Below, piece after piece: positions 52,045 through 60,871 of a stretch of DNA of 64,000 nucleotides. The DNA is from Methanomassiliicoccus luminyensis B10 (GTDB lineage Archaea > Thermoplasmatota > Thermoplasmata > Methanomassiliicoccales > Methanomassiliicoccaceae). Under the pieces are notes generated by a model. It had not been told where the DNA came from. It searched no databases and saw nothing but the letters and a program-made list of their open reading frames with translations. Location: contig NZ_CAJE01000004.1 in assembly GCF_000308215.1 (NCBI RefSeq), forward strand, positions 103,532 to 167,531, in the 5' to 3' direction. Each line of letters opens with the position of its first letter. Position 1 is the stretch's first letter. The position numbers and the translations under genes were made by a program.

Positions 52045-53229
52045 ATGGATAAGGAACCGTTCGTCCCTACCAAGCTCACTCTGGTGTTCATTCTCCTTTC
52101 ATCGATGCTCGTGCTGATGGGCGGGGCGGCGGTGGCGCCGGCGCTGCCTCTGATCAGCGAGGCGTTCCCGGGCACCTCCGAGGCGACGGTCTCGCTGATC
52201 ATCACCCTCCCCTCGCTGGTGATAGCGTTCGTCGGCTTCTTCATCGGCTCGTTGGCCGACCGCTTCGGCAACGTGAAGGTCCTGCTGGCGTCCCTGTTCC
52301 TGTTCTCCGCGGCCGGGGTGTCGGGGTTCTTCCTCGATTCTATGACCAGCATACTGGTGGGCCGCGCGTTCCTCGGCCTTGCCCTCGCGGGGATAATGAC
52401 CACCACCACTTCGCTCATCATACTATACTATCACGGCACCCAGCGGACCAAGGTGCTGGGGATGCAGTCGGCCGCGATGGGGTTGGGGGTCCTCGCTCTG
52501 GAAACATCCGGAGGGGCCTTGGCCGGCATCAACTGGAGGATGCCTTTTCTCATCTACTCTCTGGGGATGGTGTTCCTGGTGGGGGTCGTCTTCACAATGA
52601 AGGAGCCGTCCCGGCAGGGTACTGCGCCAGGAGGCTCCCACGGCCCCCAGAAGCTCAACGGGCCGATCGTCCTGGCATGCTGCGCGGGCATATTCCTGAT
52701 CGAGCTGATAACCTTCCTTCTCCCGACGAAGATCCCCTACCTGGTCTCGGAGATGGCGCCTGGCTCTTCGGCCCTGGCCGGCATCCTCCTCGGAGCGATG
52801 GGGCTGATATCCGCTGTCTCCGGCTTCTTCTATTGGAGGATCATCGGAAGATTTCACCAGATGGCCGGCATCGCCATCGCGTTCACCATCATCGGCGGGG
52901 GCCTCGTGCTCGTGGGTACCTCCGACAACATGGCGCTGCTCGTTGTTGCCATGGTAATATGCGGGTTCGGGATGGGGCTGGCCATGCCCACGTTCGCCAA
53001 CTGGATCGCCAGCGCGGTGCCTCTGTCGACCCTCGGCAAGGTGATGGGCGTGTACAGCATGTGCCTCTATATGGGCCAGTTCCTGTCGTCCTTGGCGGCG
53101 GTCCCGCTCTATGGGATCACAGGATCATACAGCGGGCTGTTCGCCGTCATGGGCATCGTCAGCGTGGTACTCGCCGTCATCTATCTGTCGGCCTATCGGC
53201 TGAGGTGGGCTCCTTCCGGTACTTCCTGA
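52045..53229 (+). CDS. MFS transporter (drug:H+ antiporter-like)
   Basis: 12-helix major facilitator of 394 residues. The loop 2-3 motif GSLADRFGNVKVLL matches the DHA1 signature G-x-L-aD-r-x-G-r-k/x-x-x-l, and the helix-5 region GLGVLALETSGGALAGINWR resembles motif C of antiporters. The substrate is unknown. The ATG at 52045 is preferred; a TTG lies at 52030. Its 3' end overlaps the convergent echF end by 53 bp. Confidence 0.87.
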   Translation: MDKEPFVPTKLTLVFILLSSMLVLMGGAAVAPALPLISEAFPGTSEATVSLIITLPSLVIAFVGFFIGSLADRFGNVKVLLASLFLFSAAGVSGFFLDSMTSILVGRAFLGLALAGIMTTTTSLIILYYHGTQRTKVLGMQSAAMGLGVLALETSGGALAGINWRMPFLIYSLGMVFLVGVVFTMKEPSRQGTAPGGSHGPQKLNGPIVLACCAGIFLIELITFLLPTKIPYLVSEMAPGSSALAGILLGAMGLISAVSGFFYWRIIGRFHQMAGIAIAFTIIGGGLVLVGTSDNMALLVVAMVICGFGMGLAMPTFANWIASAVPLSTLGKVMGVYSMCLYMGQFLSSLAAVPLYGITGSYSGLFAVMGIVSVVLAVIYLSAYRLRWAPSGTS

Positions 53230-53536
53230 CATCCTTTGCCGGCCCCGGCCTGGAATACTCCGGGACCATTTCGATGGCGTCCTGGGGGCAGATGTCCACG
53301 CACACCCCGCAGGCGATGCAGCGGAACACCTGCAGCTCTATGGTGGCGGCCTTCTTGTCCACGGCCACCGCCAGGGTGGGGCAGCGCTTGGCGCATAGGC
53401 CGCACAGGGAGCACTTGGACATGTCCCACCTGACGCCTCCCCTGTTGCTGTCCGGAAGGTCCGCCGGGGCGGCAGGGTAAGGGACCGTGTCCGGCCGCGA
53501 AAAGAGGTTCTTGATCACGATCGACATCATGCTCAT
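53177..53536 (-). CDS. echF: Ech hydrogenase subunit EchF (polyferredoxin, NuoI-like)
   Basis: 119-residue subunit with two [4Fe-4S] motifs, CSLCGLCAKRCP and CIACGVCVDICP, that carries electrons from ferredoxin to the small subunit of the membrane [NiFe] hydrogenase. The ribosome-binding site GAGGTGA overlaps the echE stop. Last gene of the operon; 53 bp overlap with the MFS gene. Confidence 0.92.
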   Translation of the reverse strand: MSMMSIVIKNLFSRPDTVPYPAAPADLPDSNRGGVRWDMSKCSLCGLCAKRCPTLAVAVDKKAATIELQVFRCIACGVCVDICPQDAIEMVPEYSRPGPAKDVRKYRKEPTSADRPTDR

Positions 53537-53540
53537 GAGA

Positions 53541-54611
53541 TCACCTCTCCGTGCAGCATATGCACGGGTCCACCGACACCGTGATGGTAGGGATGTCCGC
53601 GACCTCGCACCCCGGCACCATTGCCTTCAAGGCGGCCGCGTTCATGAATGTGGGGGTCTTCATCTTTATCCTCTCCAGCTCGGTCTTCCCTTTGGCCAGG
53701 ATGTAGTACAACATCTCGCCCCGGGGTGCCTCCAGGCGGGTGAAGGATTCCCCCGGCGGGGGGTTACCCTTGACCAGGGCCAGGAGGGGGCCCTCCGGCA
53801 TCCGTCCCAGGGCCTGGCGGACCAGCTCGATGGACTGCGTTATCTCGTCCACCCTGACCAAGGTGCGGGCGTAGGCATCGCCCTCCTCCCTGACCACGGG
53901 GCGGAAGTCAAGGTCCTCATAGTAGAGCAGGCGGAGGTCCTGGCGCAGTCCGCTGGCCCGTGCCACCGGACCTACCACCCCGTAGCTCCTGGCCTGGTCG
54001 GCGCCAAGCACCCCTACCCCTGCCATCCTCCTGCGGATGGTGCCGTCCCTGTGGAAGACCGCGGCCAGGTCAGCGAACCCCGATTCAAGATCGTCCAGGG
54101 CCTTCAGCACCTCCTTCCCCTGCTCGGGGGAGATGTCACCGCGGACCCCTCCGATGGTGTTCATGCTGTAGTGGACCCGGTTGCCCGAAATGCTGTTCAC
54201 CAGCCTCATGATCCTCTCGCGTTCGCGGAAGCACTGCATGAAGAGGCTCTCGTACCCGATGGCCTCGGCGGTGTGGCCCAGCGCCAGGAGGTGGGAGGTC
54301 AGGCGCTGCAGCTCCATCATGACGATCCGGACATGCTTCGCCCTCTCCGGCGGCACCACGTTGAATATTGCCTCCATTCCCTGGCAGTAAGCCGAGGTGT
54401 GATAGAACGAGCAGATGCCGCAGATGCGCTCGCTCAGGTAGATGCTCCGCCTGAAATCGGCGGCCATGGCCTTCTCCATCCCCCGGTGGGCGTAGCCGAA
54501 GTTAAGTGACGCCCCGACCACCCGTTCCTCGTCCAGCTCCAGCTGGAGGTTGATGGGTTCCAGGAACACGGGGTGCTGGGGGCCGAACGGTATCAGCGTC
54601 GATTTGGACAT
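53541..54611 (-). CDS. echE: Ech hydrogenase large subunit EchE ([NiFe] catalytic)
   Basis: 356 residues. The four Ni-ligating cysteines are RICGICSFYH (near residue 62) and DPCICCTER at the very C-terminus, so this is a true group 4 [NiFe] hydrogenase rather than an F420H2 or NADH dehydrogenase subunit. The last residues after the second CxxC are short and could include a maturation site. It couples H2 and ferredoxin chemistry to ion movement. Confidence 0.96.
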   Translation of the reverse strand: MSKSTLIPFGPQHPVFLEPINLQLELDEERVVGASLNFGYAHRGMEKAMAADFRRSIYLSERICGICSFYHTSAYCQGMEAIFNVVPPERAKHVRIVMMELQRLTSHLLALGHTAEAIGYESLFMQCFRERERIMRLVNSISGNRVHYSMNTIGGVRGDISPEQGKEVLKALDDLESGFADLAAVFHRDGTIRRRMAGVGVLGADQARSYGVVGPVARASGLRQDLRLLYYEDLDFRPVVREEGDAYARTLVRVDEITQSIELVRQALGRMPEGPLLALVKGNPPPGESFTRLEAPRGEMLYYILAKGKTELERIKMKTPTFMNAAALKAMVPGCEVADIPTITVSVDPCICCTER

Positions 54612-54614
54612 GGC

Positions 54615-54953
54615 TCATCCCTCCGTGGGGGCGCGCCGCAGCGGGGCGGTCGGGCCTCCGGGCATCAGCAGGAAGCCGCCCTCAAGTCCCTCGAACCTCG
54701 CTCCCAGCAGGTCGATGATCTCCCGCTCCAGGTTCTCGGCCCCCAGGAACAGAGGGGAGAGGCTCTCCAGTTCGTCATCGATCCCGGACCTTGACCGGAC
54801 CATTTCCAGCCCGCCGTCGCGGTCGAGCACGTATATGAGCTCGAGCTCGCCCTCGCCTACCTCGCTGGCCACGATGGTCACCAGCCTTGTCTCCGCCTGT
54901 GCGGCCATCTCCCGTATCTGTGATATCGCCTGTGAGTTCGCGTGTCCGTTCAT
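54615..54953 (-). CDS. echD: Ech hydrogenase subunit EchD (NuoC-like)
   Basis: 112-residue soluble connecting subunit. The NLEREIIDLLGARFEG motif matches the conserved ERE-xxD-xxG-xxF-G of NuoC-type proteins. It starts in the ATGA overlap with echC and lies 3 bp before echE. Confidence 0.9.
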   Translation of the reverse strand: MNGHANSQAISQIREMAAQAETRLVTIVASEVGEGELELIYVLDRDGGLEMVRSRSGIDDELESLSPLFLGAENLEREIIDLLGARFEGLEGGFLLMPGGPTAPLRRAPTEG

Positions 54954-55396
54954 GCCTTGACCTCCTCATTTGTCTCGTTACGTTCCCTCCACTTCGCCAG
55001 CGCTGCCACCACTCCGTCGATCAATGCCTCTGGGCGGGCGGCGCAGCCGGGGACGTAGATGTCCACGGGGATGACCTGGTCGACCCCGCCGCACACGTTG
55101 TAGCAGTCCGCGAAGGGCGCCCCGGTGGAGGCGCAGTTCCCGCACGCCACCACGACCTTGGGGTCGGGCATCTGCTCGTACAGCCGGCGCAGCCTCTCGG
55201 CGCTCTTCTTGTTCACCGGGCCCGTGACCAGCAGCACATCGGCGTGCTTGGGGTTGCCCTTGTTGAGCATGCCGAACCTCTCGATGTCGTATCGGGGCGT
55301 CAGCAGCGCCCATATCTCGATATCGCAGCCGTTGCAGGACCCGGTGTCGAAATGCAGTATCCACGGCGAGCGGGCTTCTCTGCTTGTGATCATCAT
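54950..55396 (-). CDS. echC: Ech hydrogenase small subunit EchC (NuoB-like)
   Basis: 148 residues with the proximal [4Fe-4S] ligands CNGCDIE, CGNCAST and PGCAARPE. It relays electrons between EchF and the Ni site. ATG 55396 overlaps the echB stop as ATGA; another ATG follows at 55393. Confidence 0.94.
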   Translation of the reverse strand: MMITSREARSPWILHFDTGSCNGCDIEIWALLTPRYDIERFGMLNKGNPKHADVLLVTGPVNKKSAERLRRLYEQMPDPKVVVACGNCASTGAPFADCYNVCGGVDQVIPVDIYVPGCAARPEALIDGVVAALAKWRERNETNEEVKA

Positions 55397-56262
55397 ATCA
55401 TCCCTCCCTCGATCAGGTGCACCACCGCCAGGTTGAGCGCCACCAGGGCGATACCGAACGGGAGCGCTAGCTTCAGCATCCCCCATCTGGTCGACCGGGC
55501 GGTCACGTTATCGATCAATGCCGTCGCGAGCACCATGGCCACAACGACCGCTACCTTCACTGCCCCGTCCACCAGCGGGTCGGGCTGGTTGAAGAACAGG
55601 AGCAGTATCCCGAACAGCACCGCCAGCTCGAACCAGTGCGCCAGCTTGGTGATGCCCAAGGCCCGGCCGGAGTACTCGATATACGGGCCGGCCACCACCT
55701 CGGAGTGGGCGGTAGCTATGTCGTAGGGTGATTTCTCCAGGCGGATCAGGAACGCCGGGACCATCGCCACCGGCGCCAGGGGCAGCGCGGCGACCATCAG
55801 GTCACCCATCTCCGAGGCCAGGAACGACCCGTTGACGTACCCCAGGGCGAGCACCGCGAACAGCAGCACCGGCTCGATGGTCAGGATCTGCACCATCTCC
55901 CGGTGCGCCCCCAGGTGGGAGTATGGGGAGGGGACCGCGAAGGCCCCCAGTACCATGACGAAGGAGCCAGCTCCCGAGATCAGGAGCGCCGCCAGGGCAT
56001 CGCCCCCGGTGACGAGCAGCAGCGCGGCGACGGCCTGGAGCACCAGGGACAAGAGGGCGAAGGCCGCCTGCGACGCGTGCACCCGGCCTCCCTGCTTCCT
56101 CAAGAGCTTGTAGAGGTCCCTCAGCGGCTGCGTCACGGAGGGCCCCTTCCTCCCCTGCAGTCGGGCGGTGATGAGCCTGTCCAGCCCCAGCAGGAGGCCT
56201 ATCAGGACGGGAATGGCGGCCCACAGGACCACCGACGCGACCAGCTCTCCTACGCCCGTCAT
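55393..56262 (-). CDS. echB: Ech hydrogenase membrane subunit EchB (NuoH-like)
   Basis: 289-residue integral membrane subunit that anchors the hydrogenase module. RLITARLQGRKGPSVTQPLRDLYKLL is the first cytoplasmic loop of NuoH-type proteins, and AHSEVVAGPYIEYSGR is the second signature. About eight helices. ATGA overlaps with echA and echC. Confidence 0.94.
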   Translation of the reverse strand: MTGVGELVASVVLWAAIPVLIGLLLGLDRLITARLQGRKGPSVTQPLRDLYKLLRKQGGRVHASQAAFALLSLVLQAVAALLLVTGGDALAALLISGAGSFVMVLGAFAVPSPYSHLGAHREMVQILTIEPVLLFAVLALGYVNGSFLASEMGDLMVAALPLAPVAMVPAFLIRLEKSPYDIATAHSEVVAGPYIEYSGRALGITKLAHWFELAVLFGILLLFFNQPDPLVDGAVKVAVVVAMVLATALIDNVTARSTRWGMLKLALPFGIALVALNLAVVHLIEGGMI

Positions 56263-58136
56263 CCGATCACTTCCTCAAGAAGGGGGACCGCCGTCATGGC
56301 CAGGAGCATGACGGCGGCCACCAGGTTGCCCTGCCGGGTCAGCCTGGCGACCCTGGCCTCTGACCAGAAATAGAACGAGCCGGTCCTGGTCTCGCCGCCC
56401 TCGCCGCAGGTGTAGACGTCGATGGGGTCATTCTGGCGCTCCCGGCGGCGACGGAGGAAGAGGACGGCCATGACCGCGGCCATGATCATCAGCAGGAATA
56501 TGGGCAGGGCCCCCTGGGGGGTCTCCAGGCCCCCCGGTCCCGCGGCGATCTGGATCTCGAACACCGAGGAGACGAAGGGGCTGGCGAGGTACTCCACCAC
56601 CGCACCTATCAACGCGGTCGCGGCGACCCCTATCAGCGCCGTAGCTCCCAGCGCGGCGATGTATCGGCGGGGAAGGCGACCCCGGTCCGAAGACCCCTTC
56701 CCAGCACCGGCCGTGAGCACTTTTCCCAGCCACTTGGCATAGTACACTACGGTGGCCCCGAACCCTATGACCAGGAGCAGCGCCAGGACCGGAGCGGATG
56801 CGACGGCCTCGCTCAGCAGCCACTTCGAGGCGAACATCCCGAACGGGGGAAGGACCATCATGAACACTCCCACGAAGATGCCGGCCGCCACCGCCGGCAG
56901 AGTGTCCCTAAGCCCTTCCATGGCCTCGATGTCCTCCGAACCGAGCTCCTCTTTGGCAACCCCTACGGACATGAACAGGAGGGCCTTGGATATCGCGTGG
57001 TACAGCAGGAAGAGCATCCCGGCGGTAAGGGCCAGCGACGAGTCCAGGCCCACGCAGGCGACGATCAGGCCCAGGTTGCCGACGGTAGAATAGGCGAGGA
57101 TCCTCTTGGCGTTGCTCTGGGTCATTGCCAGCACCGCGGTGATCAGGAACGAGGCCGCCCCGACGAGGCCCATGATGCTCACCAGGTATCCCGTGCCGCT
57201 GAGGCTCGGGGAAAGGCGGAGGAGCAGGTAGACCCCCAGGTTGACCATTGTGGCGGAGTGCAGCAGCGCCGAGACCGGGGTCGGCGCCACCATCGCTCCC
57301 AGGAGCCACTTCTGGAACGGCACCTGGGCCGACTTGGTGAACGCCGCCAGGGCCAGGAGGGCCAGGGGCAGCAGGGCCAGCCCGGCGATCCCCTCGCCCG
57401 CGGGCAGCTGGTCCAGGTAGGTGGTCCCGAAGTAGTGGGAGCACAGCGCCGCCCCGAGGACCAGCGCCGCCCCGCCTCCCAGGGTGTAGAGGGCGGCGGT
57501 GAGGGCCGAGGCCCTGGCCTGCTCGGTCCGGGTGTGCCCTATGAGCAGGAATGAGCACAGCGTGGTGACCTCCCAGAACATGAACAGCCACACCAGGTCA
57601 TTGGAGAAGACCGCGCCGTTCATGGCCCCCAGGAAGAGGAGCATGACGGCGAAGAAGCGGCCGTGGTCCCGATAATGCTCCATGTATTTCACGGCATAGA
57701 GGCATATGATGGAGCCGATGACCGAGGTTATCAGGGCCACCAGCACGCTGAGCTGGTCGATCAATATGGCCATCCCGGCCTGGTCGTGCAGGCCGGACTC
57801 CAGGAGGAGCAGGGTGACGAGCTGGACCGCCACGAAGGCGCCCATTAGTACATTTCGGGCCCGCCAGGCGACGACAGCGAAGACCGCCATGAGGACGAGG
57901 TCGATGGCCAGGACCAGCGCCCCCAGCCCCGGGAGGTCTGCGGACATTATCGTTACGGGACCGTCCGTGATCACCTTGAATGCCAAGAATGCCACGGCCA
58001 CGAACAGGACCGCCGATGTCGCCGCTACCACCTTCCCGATGGGCTTTAGCTTTCCCAGGACCAGACAGGCAAGGCCGCCGATGGCGGGGGCAACGATCAG
58101 CAACAGTATGGCGAGGCTCGTTAGCAGTTCGCTCAT
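56259..58136 (-). CDS. echA: Ech hydrogenase membrane subunit EchA (NuoL/Mrp-like)
   Basis: 625-residue antiporter-like subunit with about 16 helices that carries out ion translocation coupled to electron flow. GALVAPTPVSALLHSATMVN and the Lys/His-bearing helices are typical of NuoL/MrpA proteins. It is first in the operon. A TATA box 26 bp before its ATG predicts a leaderless transcript. Confidence 0.93.
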   Translation of the reverse strand: MSELLTSLAILLLIVAPAIGGLACLVLGKLKPIGKVVAATSAVLFVAVAFLAFKVITDGPVTIMSADLPGLGALVLAIDLVLMAVFAVVAWRARNVLMGAFVAVQLVTLLLLESGLHDQAGMAILIDQLSVLVALITSVIGSIICLYAVKYMEHYRDHGRFFAVMLLFLGAMNGAVFSNDLVWLFMFWEVTTLCSFLLIGHTRTEQARASALTAALYTLGGGAALVLGAALCSHYFGTTYLDQLPAGEGIAGLALLPLALLALAAFTKSAQVPFQKWLLGAMVAPTPVSALLHSATMVNLGVYLLLRLSPSLSGTGYLVSIMGLVGAASFLITAVLAMTQSNAKRILAYSTVGNLGLIVACVGLDSSLALTAGMLFLLYHAISKALLFMSVGVAKEELGSEDIEAMEGLRDTLPAVAAGIFVGVFMMVLPPFGMFASKWLLSEAVASAPVLALLLVIGFGATVVYYAKWLGKVLTAGAGKGSSDRGRLPRRYIAALGATALIGVAATALIGAVVEYLASPFVSSVFEIQIAAGPGGLETPQGALPIFLLMIMAAVMAVLFLRRRRERQNDPIDVYTCGEGGETRTGSFYFWSEARVARLTRQGNLVAAVMLLAMTAVPLLEEVIG

Positions 58137-58158
58137 GGTCTGGGGACCACCATGAACG

Positions 58159-58166
58159 CTTATATG
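58159..58166 (-). promoter_or_regulatory. TATA box for the ech operon
   Basis: CATATAAG on the minus strand is centred 26 bp before the echA ATG, so transcription should begin at the start codon itself. Confidence 0.55.
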
Positions 58167-58254
58167 CCCGTGTTCGCGAGCAGCCTCATTTTTTGGTCCG
58201 ACCGCGCCTTTTTTCTTCCCGTTTTCTAACTTCGAAGTGAATAAAAAGGCAATA

Positions 58255-59214
58255 TCATCTCGACAATCGCCTATCGACGTCCCCTCTGGCTCCTGCCCTT
58301 ATCTGCAGCAGCTTGTCCCGCCACGTCTCGTAGATCTGCGTGCTCTGAATTATCCTGGAATTGGCCGTCCTGACGCTGTCCATGCCCTCCAGGGTGCGCA
58401 TGAATATGCCATGCTCCTCCATGGTGGGGAACCAGCAGTTGGCGGACATGAAGTCCGGCCTGTTGCTGTACTGGGCCGTGGTGATGATGTGAGGGCCGAA
58501 CCGGCACCTTAGGGTGTTGACCAGCTCGGTCTTGCTGGTCCCCGGCTGAAAGTCCACCATGACCACCGACGGTATCCCCGAGGACCTTTCCAGCCTCCAG
58601 TCGGCGCTGAACTCGATCGCGCCGACCTCTATCATGTGGTCCAGGCGGCTCTTCACTGTCTTCACTGAGCACTGGAGCTCCTCGGCCACTCCGATCAGGG
58701 GTCTCCTGGAATCGTCGTGCAGGGCGTTCACGATCTTGTAGTCAAGGAGGGTCAGTTCCCTATCCCCCACGTACTTTGGGTGCACCGACGCCGTTCCGAT
58801 GACCATAGAGGAGGGAAGCATCAGCTGGACGTCCTGGAGCCGCAAGGTCTCGCAGATGTGCTCCATGGCCGGCCCCAGGTCATCATACTTGGGAAGTACC
58901 AGCCGCAGCATGACCAGGTTGGACCCGAACAGGAAGACCTTCTCGATGTAGTCCGACTTGACCAGCTCATTGATGTGGGGGCTCAGGGGCTTGAACCCGC
59001 TCACCCCGGTCAGGAAGGTGATCACGCCGTTGAGGTAGCTCAGGGAGAGCTTGGCGGTGAACCTGGTGAATATCCCCGCATCGAGAAGGTGCCTGATCCT
59101 TGCATGGACCGCGGCAGTGTTGATCCCCAGCTTCTCTCCCACCTCCCGATAGGTCAGTCGCCCATTGGCATGCAGGAGCTGATATGTTCGTAGGTCCAGC
59201 TCATCCATTCGCAT
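58255..59214 (-). CDS. Lrp/AsnC-like regulator with two helix-turn-helix domains
   Basis: 319 residues. An N-terminal AsnC-type HTH (DELDLRTYQLLHANGRLTYREVG and following, about 1-50) and a second HTH near residue 160 (LLDYKIVNALHDDSRRPLIG, EELQCSVKTVKSRLDHM) flank an alpha/beta ligand-type region, with another after it. The double arrangement suggests two fused Lrp units. The ATG at 59214 is used; the frame extends 93 residues upstream without coding character. The gene lies 119 bp upstream of echA on the same strand and could control it. Confidence 0.8.
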   Translation of the reverse strand: MRMDELDLRTYQLLHANGRLTYREVGEKLGINTAAVHARIRHLLDAGIFTRFTAKLSLSYLNGVITFLTGVSGFKPLSPHINELVKSDYIEKVFLFGSNLVMLRLVLPKYDDLGPAMEHICETLRLQDVQLMLPSSMVIGTASVHPKYVGDRELTLLDYKIVNALHDDSRRPLIGVAEELQCSVKTVKSRLDHMIEVGAIEFSADWRLERSSGIPSVVMVDFQPGTSKTELVNTLRCRFGPHIITTAQYSNRPDFMSANCWFPTMEEHGIFMRTLEGMDSVRTANSRIIQSTQIYETWRDKLLQIRAGARGDVDRRLSR

Positions 59215-59472
59215 CGTGATGGCGATGCTGCCTAATAATTGGTTTCCGTGGGCGGCTCTGTCGTTGAGATTTGTGCGTTCAGACCAATGTTGAAGGCCTG
59301 AACGCGACCCTCTCGCGGGCCGTCCCCGATGGCCCGTCCGTGACGCTCCGGAATCATGGCGACGACCTCCGCATCGTCCTTGGGCCGGTCCGACAGCGGC
59401 ATAAACAAATGATCGACGTTGAATGGGCGAGATGGCTCGATATCCCTGGCGACCGATAACGCGAAAAACACT

Positions 59473-59490
59473 GTTATTTACGTAGATAAC
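59473..59490 (-). terminator. Palindrome and T-run downstream of tRNA-Pro
   Basis: GTTATTTACGTAGATAAC matches its own complement at 16 of 18 positions. Read on the minus strand it follows the tRNA-Pro 3' end and is followed by TTTTT, so it may be an intrinsic terminator. It could instead be an operator upstream of the Lrp-like gene. Confidence 0.45.
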
Positions 59491-59511
59491 CAAGTAACTG
59501 GCTAGAAGGTG

Positions 59512-59589
59512 TGGTGGGTCCGCCCGAATTTGAATCGGGGTCTAAGGCTCCCAAAGCCCCAAGGATGGACCAAGCTACCCCACGGACCC
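59512..59589 (-). tRNA. tRNA-Pro (TGG)
   Basis: Acceptor GGGTCCG/CGGACCC pairs fully. The D stem is GGGT/ATCC (one wobble), the anticodon stem GGGGC/GCCTT closes the loop TTTGGGA giving anticodon TGG, and the T arm is CCCGA-TTCAAAT-TCGGG. Discriminator A and an encoded CCA end at 59512. No intron. A TATA-like CTTTATTC near 59620 lies upstream. Confidence 0.92.
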
Positions 59590-59684
59590 GTTGAAGCGGG
59601 GGAAGGATGAACACATGAATAAAGCTTGCTCCCCAGCCATTGTCCAGCTCTGCGAATCTATTTTGATAATGGCCACAGAAACGA

Positions 59685-59692
59685 TTTAAAAG
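59685..59692 (+). promoter_or_regulatory. TATA box for the transglutaminase-like gene
   Basis: TTTAAAAG is centred 26 bp before the ATG at 59714, which predicts a leaderless transcript. Confidence 0.5.
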
Positions 59693-59713
59693 GAATAAGC
59701 GTCACTCTCGCGA

Positions 59714-60871
59714 ATGAGAAAGTTCGAATTATTGGTGGGCGCGACGGCAGTGACCGCTCTGGTCCTGGCCATGATCGCGTTCCCCCCGCTGCTGGCGTCC
59801 GGGCAGAACGCTGGTTTCGACCCCAGCGACCTGGTCCGTCCGGCCGCGATATCCGCCGCCCCGGTGGACATGGGCCTCCCCGGCGACATCGCCGCCTCCG
59901 CTCCGGGCTACACTCTGAACCTGGTGTGGGACATGGCCGCTGACGTCTATGCTGGGTACGGCGGGGCCCTCGACCTCAGGGTCACCAATTCCGACCCCAC
60001 GGGCAGCCTGTTCATCTACGGCATGGGCCTGCAATGGGACACCGGAGAGACGTACACGCGCAACTGCAGCGTCACCGTATCCGCGGGCCAGCAGGCCGAT
60101 GTCGGCCTCCTCCTTTTCGGCGCCCCCCTTCAAGAAGGGAAGCATTACTACAAGATAATTGTAAAAGTGGCCGCATCCAATCAGGACGGGACGGAATGGT
60201 ACGACTACGGCACTATCAGCCGGGACGCCATCGGGCTCATTGCCATAAAGCCGCTGGGGGTGGCGGAGAGTTATACCACCTACTCGAACCCCAGTGTCTA
60301 CTTCGACCGGGTCAACGAGCACATCGACCTCGACGCCGTAGCGACCATCGTCAGCGAGGTCAGGGGGGAGCAGCCCGGCGGCTACAGCGTCCTGCAGATC
60401 GCCCAGGCTTATCAGTGGATCAGGGACAACGTCGAGTATCGATCGGACGGTCCTGAGGATCACTGGCAAAGCCCCGCCGAGACCATCGAGATCGGAACGG
60501 GCGACTGCGAGGACCAGTCATTCCTCCTCGCCAGCATCATCACGGCCATGGGAGGGAACGCCAGGGTGAACATCATCAATTACCACGCCTTCACTTCGGT
60601 CTTCGTCGCATCGAACGAGCAGGAGCTGGCCGAGATAGAGAAGGCCATGGCGTCGTTCTACGGCATGGATGTTTCGGAATACCGGATGGCGTACCTAGAG
60701 GATGATATGGGCTTCTGGCTGGTCCTGGACACCACCGGATTCCAGTACGCTGGGGGCATACCCGCGCGGTCGGTGCCGATCAGCGCGGACGGGGGGTGGA
60801 GCGTGCAGTCGCCCTACCTCTACAAGCTTGACGTGGTCGCCGCCGACGACAACGGTCTGTGGCCCTTCTAA
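59714..60871 (+). CDS. Exported transglutaminase-like protein
   Basis: 385 residues. An N-terminal hydrophobic segment (about 5-28) serves as signal or anchor. A beta-rich region (about 60-165) precedes the transglutaminase core, where the triad is Cys in GTGDCEDQS, His in NYHAFTSVFV and Asp in LVLDTTG. Archaeal members are more likely peptidases or amidases than crosslinkers. The substrate, presumably a cell-surface protein or peptide, is unknown. Convergent with the epimerase gene (stop overlap of 4 bp). Confidence 0.82.
   Translation: MRKFELLVGATAVTALVLAMIAFPPLLASGQNAGFDPSDLVRPAAISAAPVDMGLPGDIAASAPGYTLNLVWDMAADVYAGYGGALDLRVTNSDPTGSLFIYGMGLQWDTGETYTRNCSVTVSAGQQADVGLLLFGAPLQEGKHYYKIIVKVAASNQDGTEWYDYGTISRDAIGLIAIKPLGVAESYTTYSNPSVYFDRVNEHIDLDAVATIVSEVRGEQPGGYSVLQIAQAYQWIRDNVEYRSDGPEDHWQSPAETIEIGTGDCEDQSFLLASIITAMGGNARVNIINYHAFTSVFVASNEQELAEIEKAMASFYGMDVSEYRMAYLEDDMGFWLVLDTTGFQYAGGIPARSVPISADGGWSVQSPYLYKLDVVAADDNGLWPF

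Noticed and set aside
53541..54611. Large subunit read as an Fpo/NADH dehydrogenase subunit
   Set aside because: Both Ni-binding CxxC motifs are intact, which dehydrogenase subunits lack.
59271..59459. 62-residue plus-strand frame between the Lrp-like gene and tRNA-Pro
   Set aside because: No promoter or ribosome-binding site and no family resemblance.
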